Assembly: GCF_017590215.1 (NCBI RefSeq)
Contig: NZ_JAFFPK010000008.1
Coordinates: 1-62,118 of the forward strand
Source: Clostridium sp. CCUG 7971
GTDB taxonomy: Bacteria > Bacillota > Clostridia > Peptostreptococcales > Peptostreptococcaceae
Direction: 5' to 3'
Length of the DNA stretch: 62,118 nucleotides
Shown in pieces: positions 9,231 to 17,760 of the stretch. How positions within the stretch are numbered: position 1 is the first letter of the stretch; every line of letters starts with the position of its first letter. Position numbers and translations under genes: made by a program. The notes under the pieces were generated by a model. It did no database searches, was not told the origin of the DNA, and was given only the letters and a program-made list of their open reading frames with translations.

Positions 9231-9250
9231 CTTAAGCTACTTTATGGGCG
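9231..9250 (+). repeat. Dispersed intergenic motif, copy 1
   Basis: CTTAAGCTACTTTATGGGCG matches the stretch at 54577-54596 in 17 of 20 positions. Both copies are intergenic, in a window where GC-containing intergenic words are rare. Confidence 0.45.
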
Positions 9251-9280
9251 AAATACTTTAAATTTAAATGTTCGAACTAT

Positions 9281-9319
9281 AAAAATAAGACCTAGGATTA
9301 TCTCCTAGATCTTATTTTA
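9281..9319 (-). terminator. Terminator of glyQS
   Basis: An AAATAAGA-CTAGGA / TCCTAG-TCTTATTT type stem-loop directly after the glyS stop, flanked by A and T runs. Confidence 0.88.
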
Positions 9320-11386
9320 TTACTTATATACTATTTTAGATAGATCACATATACTTAACATAGTATCGTATATTTGTTTAAGTAAACCTAATCTATTATT
9401 TTTTATAGCTTCATCTTTATCCATTACCATAACACTATCAAACATAGTATCTATTGATGGTCTTAATGATGCAAAAGAATCTAGAGCTTCACTATACTTT
9501 TTGTCTTTTAATAATTCTTCAACTTTATCTTTTGTACTATTAAATTCTTTATATAAAGCTATTTCTGCTTCCTCTTTTAACAGTTCTTCATTAATTTCAC
9601 TAGATACAGCCTTTTGGGCTAATGTAGATACTCTATTGAATGCTGTTAACATTTCAACTAATTCATCTTTATCTAGCCAATTATTAAGTTCTTCTGCTCT
9701 TAAATGCATATCTGATATATCATTTAGTTTAGAACTTAATACTGCATCTATAACATCATATCTTATTCCTAAATCTCTGAATAGGTTCTTTATTCTCTCT
9801 TTAAAGAATTCCATAATAGAAGCTATTACTTCCTCTTTATTAAATTCTAAGTTAGAGTAATTATTAAGAGCTAATTCAACTAAATCAGCTAAATTAACAT
9901 CTAATTTACTATCCATTAATATATTTAAAACACCTAATGCTTGACGTCTTAAAGCATAAGGGTCTTGTGAACCTGTTGGCTGTATTCCTATTGCAAAGAA
10001 TCCTGCTATAGAATCTAATTTGTCTGCTATAGATAAAGCTATACCAGCATTAGTTTTAGGAAGTATATCTCCTGCAAATCTAGGTAAATAGTGTTCAAAT
10101 ATAGCTTCACTAACTGCTTCATTTTCTCCACTAACTTTAGCATATTCTCTACCCATTATACCTTGAAGCTCAGTAAATTCAAATACCATTCCTGTAACTA
10201 AGTCAGACTTACATAATGCAGCTGCTCTTTTAGTATCTTCTTTATCATTTGATAGGTTTAATAAGTCAATTATATTAGCGCTTAAGTTTTCTATTCTTAA
10301 AGTTTTATCATACACTGTTCCAAGTTTTGCTTGGAATACCACACTCTTTAATTTCTCGCTATAGCTTTCTAGGCTCTTCTTTGTATCTTCTTTATAGAAG
10401 AATAGTGCATCTTCAAGTCTTGCAACTAAAACTTTTTCATTTCCTTCTTTAACTTTATCTATTCTATAATCATTACCATTTCTAACTGCTATAAAGTTAG
10501 GTAATAACTTACCATCTTTGACAACAGGGAAATATCTTTGATGCTGTTGCATTGGAGTTGTTACAACTTCTTTAGGTAGTTTTGCATAGTCTTCATTGAA
10601 TTCTCCATAAAATGCTGTTGGATATTCAACTAAATGAGTTACTTCTTCAAGTAAATCCTCATCAAATTCAACTTCTCCACCTAATGAATTAGCAACTTCT
10701 ATACATTGTTTTCTTATAATGTCTTTTCTTCTATCTTGGTCTAATATTACAAAGTTTTCTTCTAATTTATTTAAGTAATCTTGTAGCGAATTAACTTCAA
10801 ATTCATTTTGTCCTAAGAATCTATGACCCTTAGTAATATTAGATGACTTTATACCTTCTAAATCAAATTCTAATACATTATCATTTAATAAAGTAACCAT
10901 CCATCTTATAGGTCTAGCAAATCTCATATTCTTACCACCCCAACGCATAGCTTTAGGGAATGTTACGTTTTTTACAGCTTCTGGTAATATAATTTTTAAA
11001 ACTTCACTAGTTTCTTTGCCAGCTTGTCTTATTGTTCCAAATATGTATTCATCTTTACCTACAACTTTAAACACTACGTCTTCTTCTTTAAGACCTTTAC
11101 TCTTCATAAATCCAAGTGCAGGTTTTGTAAAGTTTCCATCAGCATCTAATGCTATTTTTTTAGATGGACCTTTTACTTCTTCTTCTAAATTACTTTGTTT
11201 TTCACTTATTCCTTCAATTATAAAAGTTAATCTTCTTGGAGTTCCATAAGTATTTATTTCATTAAATTCAATTCTATTTTCATTAAACATTTTTGTTAAG
11301 TTATTTTTTATTTGTTGTAGAGTACTACTTACAAATCTTGATGGTAATTCTTCAACACCAACTTCAAATAAAAGGTAGTTGTTCAT
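9320..11386 (-). CDS. glyS: Glycine--tRNA ligase beta subunit
   Basis: A 688-residue beta chain of the heterotetrameric bacterial glycyl-tRNA synthetase. It opens with LLFEVGVEELPSRFV, the family's N-terminal signature, and has the GRPIRWMVTLL-type segment near residue 155 (here ARPIRWMVTLL). The C-terminal part resembles the anticodon-binding region with an HD-like domain. The chain binds tRNA-Gly and supports the catalytic alpha chain. Its ATG overlaps the glyQ stop (TAATG), and AAAGGAAGG lies within the end of glyQ, so translation is probably coupled. Confidence 0.97.
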   Translation of the reverse strand: MNNYLLFEVGVEELPSRFVSSTLQQIKNNLTKMFNENRIEFNEINTYGTPRRLTFIIEGISEKQSNLEEEVKGPSKKIALDADGNFTKPALGFMKSKGLKEEDVVFKVVGKDEYIFGTIRQAGKETSEVLKIILPEAVKNVTFPKAMRWGGKNMRFARPIRWMVTLLNDNVLEFDLEGIKSSNITKGHRFLGQNEFEVNSLQDYLNKLEENFVILDQDRRKDIIRKQCIEVANSLGGEVEFDEDLLEEVTHLVEYPTAFYGEFNEDYAKLPKEVVTTPMQQHQRYFPVVKDGKLLPNFIAVRNGNDYRIDKVKEGNEKVLVARLEDALFFYKEDTKKSLESYSEKLKSVVFQAKLGTVYDKTLRIENLSANIIDLLNLSNDKEDTKRAAALCKSDLVTGMVFEFTELQGIMGREYAKVSGENEAVSEAIFEHYLPRFAGDILPKTNAGIALSIADKLDSIAGFFAIGIQPTGSQDPYALRRQALGVLNILMDSKLDVNLADLVELALNNYSNLEFNKEEVIASIMEFFKERIKNLFRDLGIRYDVIDAVLSSKLNDISDMHLRAEELNNWLDKDELVEMLTAFNRVSTLAQKAVSSEINEELLKEEAEIALYKEFNSTKDKVEELLKDKKYSEALDSFASLRPSIDTMFDSVMVMDKDEAIKNNRLGLLKQIYDTMLSICDLSKIVYK

Positions 11387-12264
11387 TATCTATCACCTTC
11401 CTTTAAAAGAGGATATCCTAATTCTTCTCTTTGTTTTACAAATGCAGCTGCAACATTTCTAGCCATATTTCTAACTCTTCCTATAAATGAGGCTCTTTGA
11501 CTAACACCTACAGCTCCTCTGGCATCTAATGTATTGAACGTATGAGAACACTTTAATACATAATCATATGCTGGCACTACAAGTCCTCTTTCCATAAGCT
11601 TTAATCCTTCTTTTTCATATGTATCAAATAGATTAAATAACATATCTGCATCACATTCTTCAAATGCATACATAGAGTTTTCATATTCAGATTGTTTAAA
11701 TACATCACCATAAGTTATTTCATCGTTCCATTTAAGGTCATATACGCTATCAACCTCTTGAATATACATTGCAAGTCTTTCTAATCCGTATGTAATTTCT
11801 CCAGTTTCTAACTCACACTCTATACCACCAACTTGTTGGAAATATGTAAACTGAGTTATTTCCATCCCGTCTAACCATACTTCCCATCCAAGTCCCCAAG
11901 CTCCAACAGTAGTTGATTCCCAGTTATCTTCAACGAATCTTATATCATGTTCACTTGGGTCTATTCCTATAGCTTCTAAACTCCCTAGATATAATTCTTG
12001 TATATTATCTGGTGATGGCTTAAGTATTACTTGGAATTGATGATGTTGATATAGTCTATTAGGGTTTTCTCCATATCTACCATCAGCTGGTCTTCTAGAT
12101 GGCTCTACATAACAAACTTTCCAAGGCTCTGGACCTAATGATCTTAAAAATGTGTTAGGGTTCATCGTTCCCGCACCCTTTTCAACATCATATGGTTGCA
12201 TCATTATGCATCCTTGATTAGCCCAGTAGTTTTGTAGCGTAAGTATCATATTTTGAAAATTCAT
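11386..12264 (-). CDS. glyQ: Glycine--tRNA ligase alpha subunit
   Basis: A 292-residue catalytic alpha chain of the alpha2-beta2 glycyl-tRNA synthetase, a class II enzyme. It shows the strongly conserved N-terminal run ending in [19 protein letters not shown] and the ACVEPSRRP-like motif (here [15 protein letters not shown]). Length and start (AGGAGG before ATG) are standard. It lies first in the glyQS operon behind a near-consensus promoter. Many Firmicute glycyl-tRNA synthetase genes carry a T-box leader, but the ~90-base leader here is too short and shows no T-box sequence. Confidence 0.98.
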   Translation of the reverse strand: MNFQNMILTLQNYWANQGCIMMQPYDVEKGAGTMNPNTFLRSLGPEPWKVCYVEPSRRPADGRYGENPNRLYQHHQFQVILKPSPDNIQELYLGSLEAIGIDPSEHDIRFVEDNWESTTVGAWGLGWEVWLDGMEITQFTYFQQVGGIECELETGEITYGLERLAMYIQEVDSVYDLKWNDEITYGDVFKQSEYENSMYAFEECDADMLFNLFDTYEKEGLKLMERGLVVPAYDYVLKCSHTFNTLDARGAVGVSQRASFIGRVRNMARNVAAAFVKQREELGYPLLKEGDR

Positions 12265-12309
12265 AATAATACCTCCTATAATAAAAATTTCACTTTCCTA
12301 TAATATAAC

Positions 12310-12338
12310 AAAGCCTTTCGTCTACACGAAAGGCCTTT
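12310..12338 (-). other. Strong hairpin in the glyQS leader
   Basis: An AAGCCTTTCGT-type 11-12 bp stem with a 4-base loop, downstream of the glyQS promoter and also downstream of the gene ending at 12421. On the minus strand it is followed by a broken T run (GGCTTTGTTATATT). It may terminate the upstream operon, attenuate glyQS, or both. Confidence 0.6.
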
Positions 12339-12360
12339 AAATAGCTCTTTTCTAACTTTT

Positions 12361-12389
12361 AGAATATCAAATTCTATAAATTTTGTCAA
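12361..12389 (-). promoter_or_regulatory. Promoter of glyQS
   Basis: TTGACA (12384-12389), an exact 17-base spacer and TATTCT (12361-12366), about 100 bases before the glyQ start. Confidence 0.6.
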
Positions 12390-12420
12390 TGTAGATATAA
12401 GTAAGTAAATTATACTCTAT

Positions 12421-13044
12421 TTAATTATTTATATCTTTTTTATTGTCTTCTTTGATAAGCTCATCTGTTATATCTTTGTCATCTTTTTTATTGTCTACTA
12501 CAACATCTTTTACATCTTTTGCTGTGTTCGCTAACATTTGCTTTAGCATATTAAGTTTCTCTTCGTTTAATTCTCCTAAGTCAACAATAGTTCCATCATC
12601 TTCATTTTGAATTTTTATTCTATATTTTCCTAACACTGCTGCTGATAATCCTACTAAAGTCACTAATGGTCCTAGTGCTAAACCTACAACTCCCACTGTT
12701 AAAGGTATATTCATTATAATCTTATCATTTTTTTCTACCATAACTCTTATAACACTACTTTTTTTAAGTAACTCTTTTACTTGTTCTTTTACATGAGCAA
12801 AATCTTCTCCAAATTGTTCCTTAAATTCTTTCATGTCTTCGTTATCTTTATTAAAAACCTCTTCAATTTTTTGTCTAGCTTGCTTTGTTTTTTTACTTAT
12901 TGGGTTTATAGATTCTAACGCAATAACTGCTTCTATTACATCTCCATTCGAATCTATAAGTGCTTGTTTAACCTGCGCATAAGTAGCATTTGGAACTCTT
13001 GATATTACTGCATCCATTTGTTCAATAGTTATATTACTATTCAT
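12421..13044 (-). CDS. UBA-like plus DUF4342 domain protein
   Basis: A 207-residue protein with an N-terminal UBA-like three-helix domain (residues ~4-45: [25 protein letters not shown] region) of the kind found at the end of NAC and EF-Ts. A lysine/glutamate-rich helix follows, then a DUF4342-type domain (~85-150) with a hydrophobic stretch [20 protein letters not shown], and a very acidic/lysine tail. Function unknown; the hydrophobic stretch may insert in a membrane. Start at 13044, because GGGAG lies nine bases before that ATG. The gene overlaps the end of recO by 8 bases, so it is the last gene of the yqzL-recO transcript. Confidence 0.8.
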   Translation of the reverse strand: MNSNITIEQMDAVISRVPNATYAQVKQALIDSNGDVIEAVIALESINPISKKTKQARQKIEEVFNKDNEDMKEFKEQFGEDFAHVKEQVKELLKKSSVIRVMVEKNDKIIMNIPLTVGVVGLALGPLVTLVGLSAAVLGKYRIKIQNEDDGTIVDLGELNEEKLNMLKQMLANTAKDVKDVVVDNKKDDKDITDELIKEDNKKDINN

Positions 13045-13810
13045 CCGTATCAACTCCCTTATTATTTTGAATATTTTGTAATAGATATAATGATTTTAAA
13101 TTTACATTATCAATATAGGTATTTAGATATTTATTTAATATCTTTCCCAATTCATATGTTATATATTTTGAAACTTTTGCCTTACTACACTTCAATATAT
13201 CATTACTTAATATATATTCCATAAGCCTCACAGTAGTTACGTCAATTTTTAAATTATTTTCAGTATGTTCACTACATATTCCACATAATGTGCCACCTTC
13301 GTCTACATTAAAAACAGGTGTCTTTAAATCTTTACTTCCACAACTACAGCACCTATTTACTACAGGTTTAAATCCTATATAATCTAAAAACTTTATCTCA
13401 AAAGCTCTAGTTATAAATTGTTTATCTACATCATTTTGAGTATATAAATGTAGGGTTTGTGCCAGTAGTATAAACAGTCTATTATTTGTCTGATTTTCTA
13501 ATGTAGATCCTTCTACTAGTTTTGTAATATATGTAGCGTATGAAAATGCATCTATATCATAAGATATATCATAAAAACTTTTTATTATATCACTTTGGCT
13601 TACTCTATACATATTACCTTGTTTTTTTAAAGTATAATTAGAATAAGAGAAGAGCTGCGATGATGAAAGGAAAGAACTTTTATTTCTCTTAGCTCCTTTC
13701 GCTAAAGCAGCTACTTTTCCAAGCTTTCTAGTAAACAAAGTTAATATTACATCATTCTCTTCATATCTTACCGCTTTAAGTACTATCCCCTGGGTGTTCA
13801 AGATTATCAT
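13037..13810 (-). CDS. recO: DNA repair protein RecO
   Basis: A 257-residue RecO, which loads RecA on SSB-coated single strands with RecR and anneals complementary DNA. The N-terminal OB fold begins [23 protein letters not shown] four-cysteine zinc site is present (CCSCG near residue 149 and CGIC near 170). The start overlaps the end of the small yqzL gene by 35 bases; AAGGGAG lies 13 bases before the ATG, a rather long spacing. The same yqzL-recO order occurs in B. subtilis. Confidence 0.93.
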   Translation of the reverse strand: MIILNTQGIVLKAVRYEENDVILTLFTRKLGKVAALAKGAKRNKSSFLSSSQLFSYSNYTLKKQGNMYRVSQSDIIKSFYDISYDIDAFSYATYITKLVEGSTLENQTNNRLFILLAQTLHLYTQNDVDKQFITRAFEIKFLDYIGFKPVVNRCCSCGSKDLKTPVFNVDEGGTLCGICSEHTENNLKIDVTTVRLMEYILSNDILKCSKAKVSKYITYELGKILNKYLNTYIDNVNLKSLYLLQNIQNNKGVDTDE

Positions 13811-13931
13811 AGTCGGTATCTATCTCCCTTATATCTTCATTTTCTTCATGCAGGCCTTTGAAGTCATTTAAATACATATATGCTTCTATACTACCCGTCT
13901 TTTTAAAAACTTCCCAACATAAATTGTTCAT
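13776..13931 (-). CDS. yqzL: YqzL-like small protein, 51 aa
   Basis: A short frame from ATG 13931 to TAA 13776, preceded by AAGGAGGGGG at good spacing. The N-terminus ([16 protein letters not shown]) fits the YqzL family, a small protein of unknown role encoded between era and recO in many Firmicutes. The C-terminal half is acidic. Its last 35 bases overlap the start of recO in another frame, which suggests coupled translation. It is easily missed because of its size. Confidence 0.85.
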   Translation of the reverse strand: MNNLCWEVFKKTGSIEAYMYLNDFKGLHEENEDIREIDTDYDNLEHPGDST

Positions 13932-13940
13932 TTTTAAAAA

Positions 13941-13982
13941 CCCCCTCCTTACATTTATACTATATTTTTAGTAAGAAGAGGG
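13941..13982 (-). terminator. Hairpin whose 3' arm contains the yqzL Shine-Dalgarno
   Basis: On the minus strand the arm CCCTCTTCTTAC (13971-13982) can pair with GTAAGGAGGGGG (13941-13952) apart from a small bulge; TTTTT follows. The 3' arm is the ribosome-binding site of yqzL. It looks like the terminator of mgtE that also hides the next gene's ribosome-binding site on read-through RNA. The loop is AT-rich with TATAGTATAAAT, which could be a -10 region. Confidence 0.6.
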
Positions 13983-14001
13983 TAAATAATACATAAAGTT
14001 A

Positions 14002-15381
14002 TTAAACAATTTTTGACAATAATACAGTAGTTATGACAAGGTATATTGCTATCCCAGTTATATCAAGGACTGTAGCTATAACTGGTGCTGAAATTATTGA
14101 TGGATCTAAATCTAATTTTTTTAAAAATACTGGTATAAACGCTCCTATCATTGCTCCAACTATCATATTTATAAATAATGATAAAGATACAACTAGGACA
14201 ATATCTATATCTTTAGTAAATATAAATACAACAATAGCAAGTATTATACTACATATAACTCCTGTAATAAGACCTACTATACCTTCCCTTATAACATTGC
14301 TAAATTCTAAATCTTTATTTGATAATGCCATAACAGTAAGTGCAGAAGATTGAGTTCCTATATTTCCACCCATACCTATAACAACTGGTATGAAAAATAC
14401 TAAAATTGCATAAGTAGGATTCATTATAAAGTCTAAGTTAGAAACCATCATTGCAGATAATAATCCTCCAATTAGTGTTATTATAAGCCATGGCATCCTT
14501 CCTCTAACTGATGATGAAATTTGGTCTTTTAACATTGGGTTTACTTTTTCCACTGTATCTCTTTCATGTTCTGAAGAACCCGCAAATTTATACATATCCT
14601 CTGTTGCTTCTTCTTCTATAACATCAATTATATCATCTACAGTTATTATACCTTTTAATTTTTGATCTCTATCTATTACCGGTATTGCTATTAAATTATA
14701 TTTCGATACTAATCTTACAGCTTCCTCTCTATCTTCGTCTACGAAAACTGATATTATATTCTCACTCATCAAATCTTTTATAATATTAGAATCTCTAGAA
14801 GTTATTAATTCTCTTAAAGATAATACTCCTACTAGTCTTTCATCGTTATCTACTACATATATATAATAAATAGTTTCTGCATCTTCGGCATTTTCTCTCA
14901 TGTGTTCTATTGCTTCTTTTGCAGTCATTTCTTCATTTATTTCTATATATCCGGTAGTCATTATTCCACCAGTAGATTCTTCTTCATATATTAGTAGTTC
15001 TTTTAAGTCATCTGCATCTTCTTTACTTAAAAGTTCCATTATTCTCTCTCTTTCTTCTTCCTCAAGCTGACTTAATATATCAGCCATATCATCCAGAGAC
15101 ATTAATTCTAGTATATTTTTTCTATGTTCTACATCTATTTTTGATAGTATTGTGCTAAAAAACTCAACATCACTTTCTTCTAGTATAGACGCTGCCATAT
15201 CAAGAGGAAGGACTTCAAATAATTTTATTTTCATACTTTCCTCTAAATGTTCCATTATGTCAAAAATATCTATTATATGATACTCTTCAAGTAATTCTCT
15301 TAATTCTAATATTTTATTATTTTCAATTAATATTTTGACTTCACTCAATAAGTCCTGGGACGCCTCTTGTTTCCTATCCAT
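14002..15381 (-). CDS. mgtE: Magnesium transporter MgtE
   Basis: A 459-residue MgtE-family Mg2+ channel/transporter. It has the expected order: N-terminal helical superhelix (residues ~15-130, repeated leucine-rich acidic helices), two CBS domains (~135-255) that bind Mg2+ and gate the pore, and a C-terminal membrane domain of about five helices from residue ~315. The conserved pore region GMGGNIGTQSSAL is present. Start: ATG 15381, five bases after AAAGGTGG; a GTG three codons earlier overlaps that site. It follows era by 11 bases, so it is probably in the era transcript. There is no room for an Mg2+ riboswitch. Confidence 0.95.
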   Translation of the reverse strand: MDRKQEASQDLLSEVKILIENNKILELRELLEEYHIIDIFDIMEHLEESMKIKLFEVLPLDMAASILEESDVEFFSTILSKIDVEHRKNILELMSLDDMADILSQLEEEERERIMELLSKEDADDLKELLIYEEESTGGIMTTGYIEINEEMTAKEAIEHMRENAEDAETIYYIYVVDNDERLVGVLSLRELITSRDSNIIKDLMSENIISVFVDEDREEAVRLVSKYNLIAIPVIDRDQKLKGIITVDDIIDVIEEEATEDMYKFAGSSEHERDTVEKVNPMLKDQISSSVRGRMPWLIITLIGGLLSAMMVSNLDFIMNPTYAILVFFIPVVIGMGGNIGTQSSALTVMALSNKDLEFSNVIREGIVGLITGVICSIILAIVVFIFTKDIDIVLVVSLSLFINMIVGAMIGAFIPVFLKKLDLDPSIISAPVIATVLDITGIAIYLVITTVLLSKIV

Positions 15382-15392
15382 ATAATCCACCT

Positions 15393-16283
15393 TTATTTAT
15401 CAGTATATCCAAAATTACTTACGTAATTTTGTAAATTTCTCCAATTCTCCTTAACTTTAACCCATAATTGAAGATTTATTTGAGATCCTAAAAGTAATTC
15501 CATGTCTTCTCTTGCTGATTTACCTATTCCTTTTAGTTTTCTACCATTTTTACCTATTATTATACCTTTATGAGAGTCTCTTTCGCAATATATTACTGCA
15601 GAAACATCTACTATTTCTTTATCTTTTCTTGATTTCATTTTTTCAATTTCAACAGCAACACCATGAGGTATTTCATCATGTATATAATGAAGAACTTTTT
15701 CTCTTATTAATTCTGATACTAATACTCTTTCTGGTTGGTCTGTTATCATATAATCTGGGAAATATTTAGGTCCTTCTTCTAAATGATTTTGAACTACCTT
15801 TAATAGCTCCTTAACATTTCTTCCCTTTAGTGCTGATATAGGTACTATTTGCTTGAACACACCTTCAGCGTGATACATCTTCATCATATCAAATAAATCT
15901 TGTTCTTCAATTTGATCCATTTTATTTATAACTAAAACTACAGGAGTTTTTACATTTTTTAGATCATCTATTATTTTTCTATCCCCTGGTCCTATTTTTT
16001 TAGAATCATCTACTACATATAATACTAAGTCTACATTTTTAAATGCATCAGTAGCAGATTTTACCATAAATTCTCCTAATTTATTTTTAGGCTTATGAAT
16101 TCCTGGTGTATCTAAAAATACTATTTGGCATTCTTCATCTGTATAAACTGCCTGTATTGTATTTCTTGTAGTTTGAGGTTTATCACTCATTATAGCTATT
16201 TTTTCTCCAACTACATTATTCATTAAAGTAGATTTCCCTACATTTGGTCTTCCTACTATACTAACAAATCCTGATTTAAACAT
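15393..16283 (-). CDS. era: GTPase Era
   Basis: A 296-residue Era GTPase that binds 16S rRNA and helps 30S subunit maturation. The G motifs are clear: GRPNVGKST (G1, ~residue 11), DTPGIH (G3), NKMD (G4, ~121), and the C-terminal KH domain with IIIGKNGRKLKGIG. The length is normal. AGGAG lies 11 bases before the ATG. The usual Firmicute order dgkA-(cdd)-era is kept, but no cdd is present between. Confidence 0.97.
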   Translation of the reverse strand: MFKSGFVSIVGRPNVGKSTLMNNVVGEKIAIMSDKPQTTRNTIQAVYTDEECQIVFLDTPGIHKPKNKLGEFMVKSATDAFKNVDLVLYVVDDSKKIGPGDRKIIDDLKNVKTPVVLVINKMDQIEEQDLFDMMKMYHAEGVFKQIVPISALKGRNVKELLKVVQNHLEEGPKYFPDYMITDQPERVLVSELIREKVLHYIHDEIPHGVAVEIEKMKSRKDKEIVDVSAVIYCERDSHKGIIIGKNGRKLKGIGKSAREDMELLLGSQINLQLWVKVKENWRNLQNYVSNFGYTDK

Positions 16284-16365
16284 ATTGTCGCTTCTCCTAT
16301 CATTTTCTTTTGTGTCTTATAAATTTTTTATTATCTGATTTATATTTATCTAGTTTATATTCATT

Positions 16366-16405
16366 TTATTATCTATAGATTTATATTATAAAAAATAGAT
16401 AATAA
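16366..16405 (-). repeat. Inverted repeat in the era upstream region
   Basis: An 11-bp perfect inverted repeat (TTATTATCTAT, 16366-16376; complement 16395-16405) with an 18-base loop, about 85 bases before era. It could be a leader hairpin or operator; in such AT-rich DNA it may also be incidental. Confidence 0.3.
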
Positions 16406-16467
16406 ATATTCTTAATTTAATATAATTTAATATTAATCTTTTTATCTAGTACGTTCCATTATAACAT

Positions 16468-16493
16468 AAAAAGAAGTCTTAAAGACTTCTTTT
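16468..16493 (-). terminator. Terminator after the dgkA/PAP2 gene
   Basis: AAAAGAAGTCTT paired with its complement and flanked by A/T runs, about 55 bases past the stop at 16548. It separates the yqfC-dgkA unit from era. Confidence 0.85.
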
Positions 16494-16547
16494 ATAAACA
16501 TTATACACTCTTTTTCTATTATAATTCATTAAATTTAATATTATATA

Positions 16548-17270
16548 TTATTTTATGTAAAAAACACTCATTTGGAATATTAATATCCCTATTAGAGTTC
16601 CTAAAATCCCACCTGCTACAGTCTCCCAAAAAGTATGTATCTTTCCTTCTATCCTACTTTGAGCAACTAACACTGCCATTAAGTAGGCTAGTGTTGATGC
16701 AACTACTCTTTCAGTCATAAATGTAATTCCTGTAGCCATAGCAAATGCAAGCGCTGCGTGTCCACTAGGCATTCCTCCTTTTAAAGGAGTACCTGTTGAG
16801 GTCATAGCCTTCACTACTACTACAGCTATAAGTACTAATACAATACATATTAATGTTATATGAGGTTCCGATTCTCTAATAGTGTACATTAGTCGTACTG
16901 ATATATCAGTTATTTTATCATAAAACAATAGATATCCAACTACAACAGAATTTAGCGCTGCAATTAGTACTCCACCAGCAGCAACGTCTTTAGCAATTTT
17001 AGCAAGCACATTATATTCTTCGGTTATCATATCAATGGTTTTTTCTATAGCTGTATTAAACATTTCTGATATTACAACTAAACTTATAGAAAATATTAAT
17101 ATAAGCATTTCTACCCTTGATAAATCAAAAAATAAACTTGCTACAAACACTAATACGGCAACAAAATAATGTATTTTCATATTTCTTTCAAATTTAAAGG
17201 TATATATAATACCTTCTATTGCCGCATTAAATGCTTTAATTATCCCCTGACGAGTTTTTTTAGATTTCAT
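16548..17270 (-). CDS. dgkA: Diacylglycerol/undecaprenol kinase fused to a PAP2 phosphatase domain
   Basis: A 240-residue membrane protein in two parts. Residues ~8-115 are a DgkA-type kinase (NAAIEGIIYTFKFERNMKIH and the signature SEMFNTAIEKTID), which in Gram-positives phosphorylates undecaprenol. Residues ~130-235 are a PAP2-type phosphatase with PSGH (MPSGHAALAFA) and the SRIEGKIHTFWETVAGG motif, where the usual final Asp is Glu. The two halves would do opposite reactions on lipid phosphates. Three bases separate it from ybeY; AGGGAG precedes the ATG. Confidence 0.9.
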   Translation of the reverse strand: MKSKKTRQGIIKAFNAAIEGIIYTFKFERNMKIHYFVAVLVFVASLFFDLSRVEMLILIFSISLVVISEMFNTAIEKTIDMITEEYNVLAKIAKDVAAGGVLIAALNSVVVGYLLFYDKITDISVRLMYTIRESEPHITLICIVLVLIAVVVVKAMTSTGTPLKGGMPSGHAALAFAMATGITFMTERVVASTLAYLMAVLVAQSRIEGKIHTFWETVAGGILGTLIGILIFQMSVFYIK

Positions 17271-17273
17271 AAA

Positions 17274-17732
17274 TTACTCCCTTGTTATGTTTAGCTTGTT
17301 TAATATATATTCTTCCTTCTGTCTCATTTCTTTTGTATTTTCTTCATTATCATGATCATATCCTAAAAGATGGAATGTACTATGACAAACTAAAAAGCAC
17401 ACTTCTCTTTCAAAGCTATGATTATATTCTTCACTTTGTTCAAAAGCTCTTTCTAAAGATATTACTATATCACCTAGAGACTCTTCTTCGACTTCTATAT
17501 CAAATTCATCACTTAAGAGGGGAAATGATAGCACGTCCGTAGCTCTATCTACGCCTCTATATTCTCTATTTAATTCATGTATTTCTTTATTATCTACAAA
17601 TGATAAACTAACTTCATAATCATCATCATATCCTTCATAGTCTAAACACTCTACAATTATATCTTCTATTTTCTCTATTAACTCTTCACTTACCTGTATT
17701 TTATCTTGTCTATTATCTATTATAAGTTCCAT
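17274..17732 (-). CDS. ybeY: Endoribonuclease YbeY
   Basis: A 152-residue metal-dependent endoribonuclease for 16S rRNA 3'-end maturation and ribosome quality control. The zinc motif [11 protein letters not shown] (three histidines) is present near residue 117, and the TDVLSFPL segment typical of the family lies near residue 65. AAAGGAAG precedes the ATG. It lies between phoH and dgkA. In B. subtilis the pgpH (yqfF) gene separates phoH from ybeY; here only 28 bases do. Confidence 0.96.
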   Translation of the reverse strand: MELIIDNRQDKIQVSEELIEKIEDIIVECLDYEGYDDDYEVSLSFVDNKEIHELNREYRGVDRATDVLSFPLLSDEFDIEVEEESLGDIVISLERAFEQSEEYNHSFEREVCFLVCHSTFHLLGYDHDNEENTKEMRQKEEYILNKLNITRE

Positions 17733-17760
17733 ATTTTTCTTCCTTTGTTTAAAATTTATA

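Larger units (their letters stand above)
8918..9280. other. Intergenic region upstream of ccpN
   Basis: About 360 bases, very AT-rich, with no convincing gene. It holds the ccpN promoter near its left end and, at 9231-9250, a short motif that recurs near dnaJ. The rest shows no structure I can interpret. Confidence 0.5.

Noticed and set aside
9501-9860. Plus-strand ORF of 119 codons opposite glyS, and many similar ORFs opposite glyS, phoH, GH85, dnaK and others
   Set aside because: They lie antisense within well-supported genes, have Ser/Leu/Phe-rich low-complexity products, no ribosome-binding sites and no recognisable motifs.
12265-12420. T-box riboswitch before glyQS
   Set aside because: No T-box sequence, no antiterminator pair and too short a leader.
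15382-15392. Mg2+ riboswitch (M-box) before mgtE
   Set aside because: Only 11 bases separate mgtE from era.
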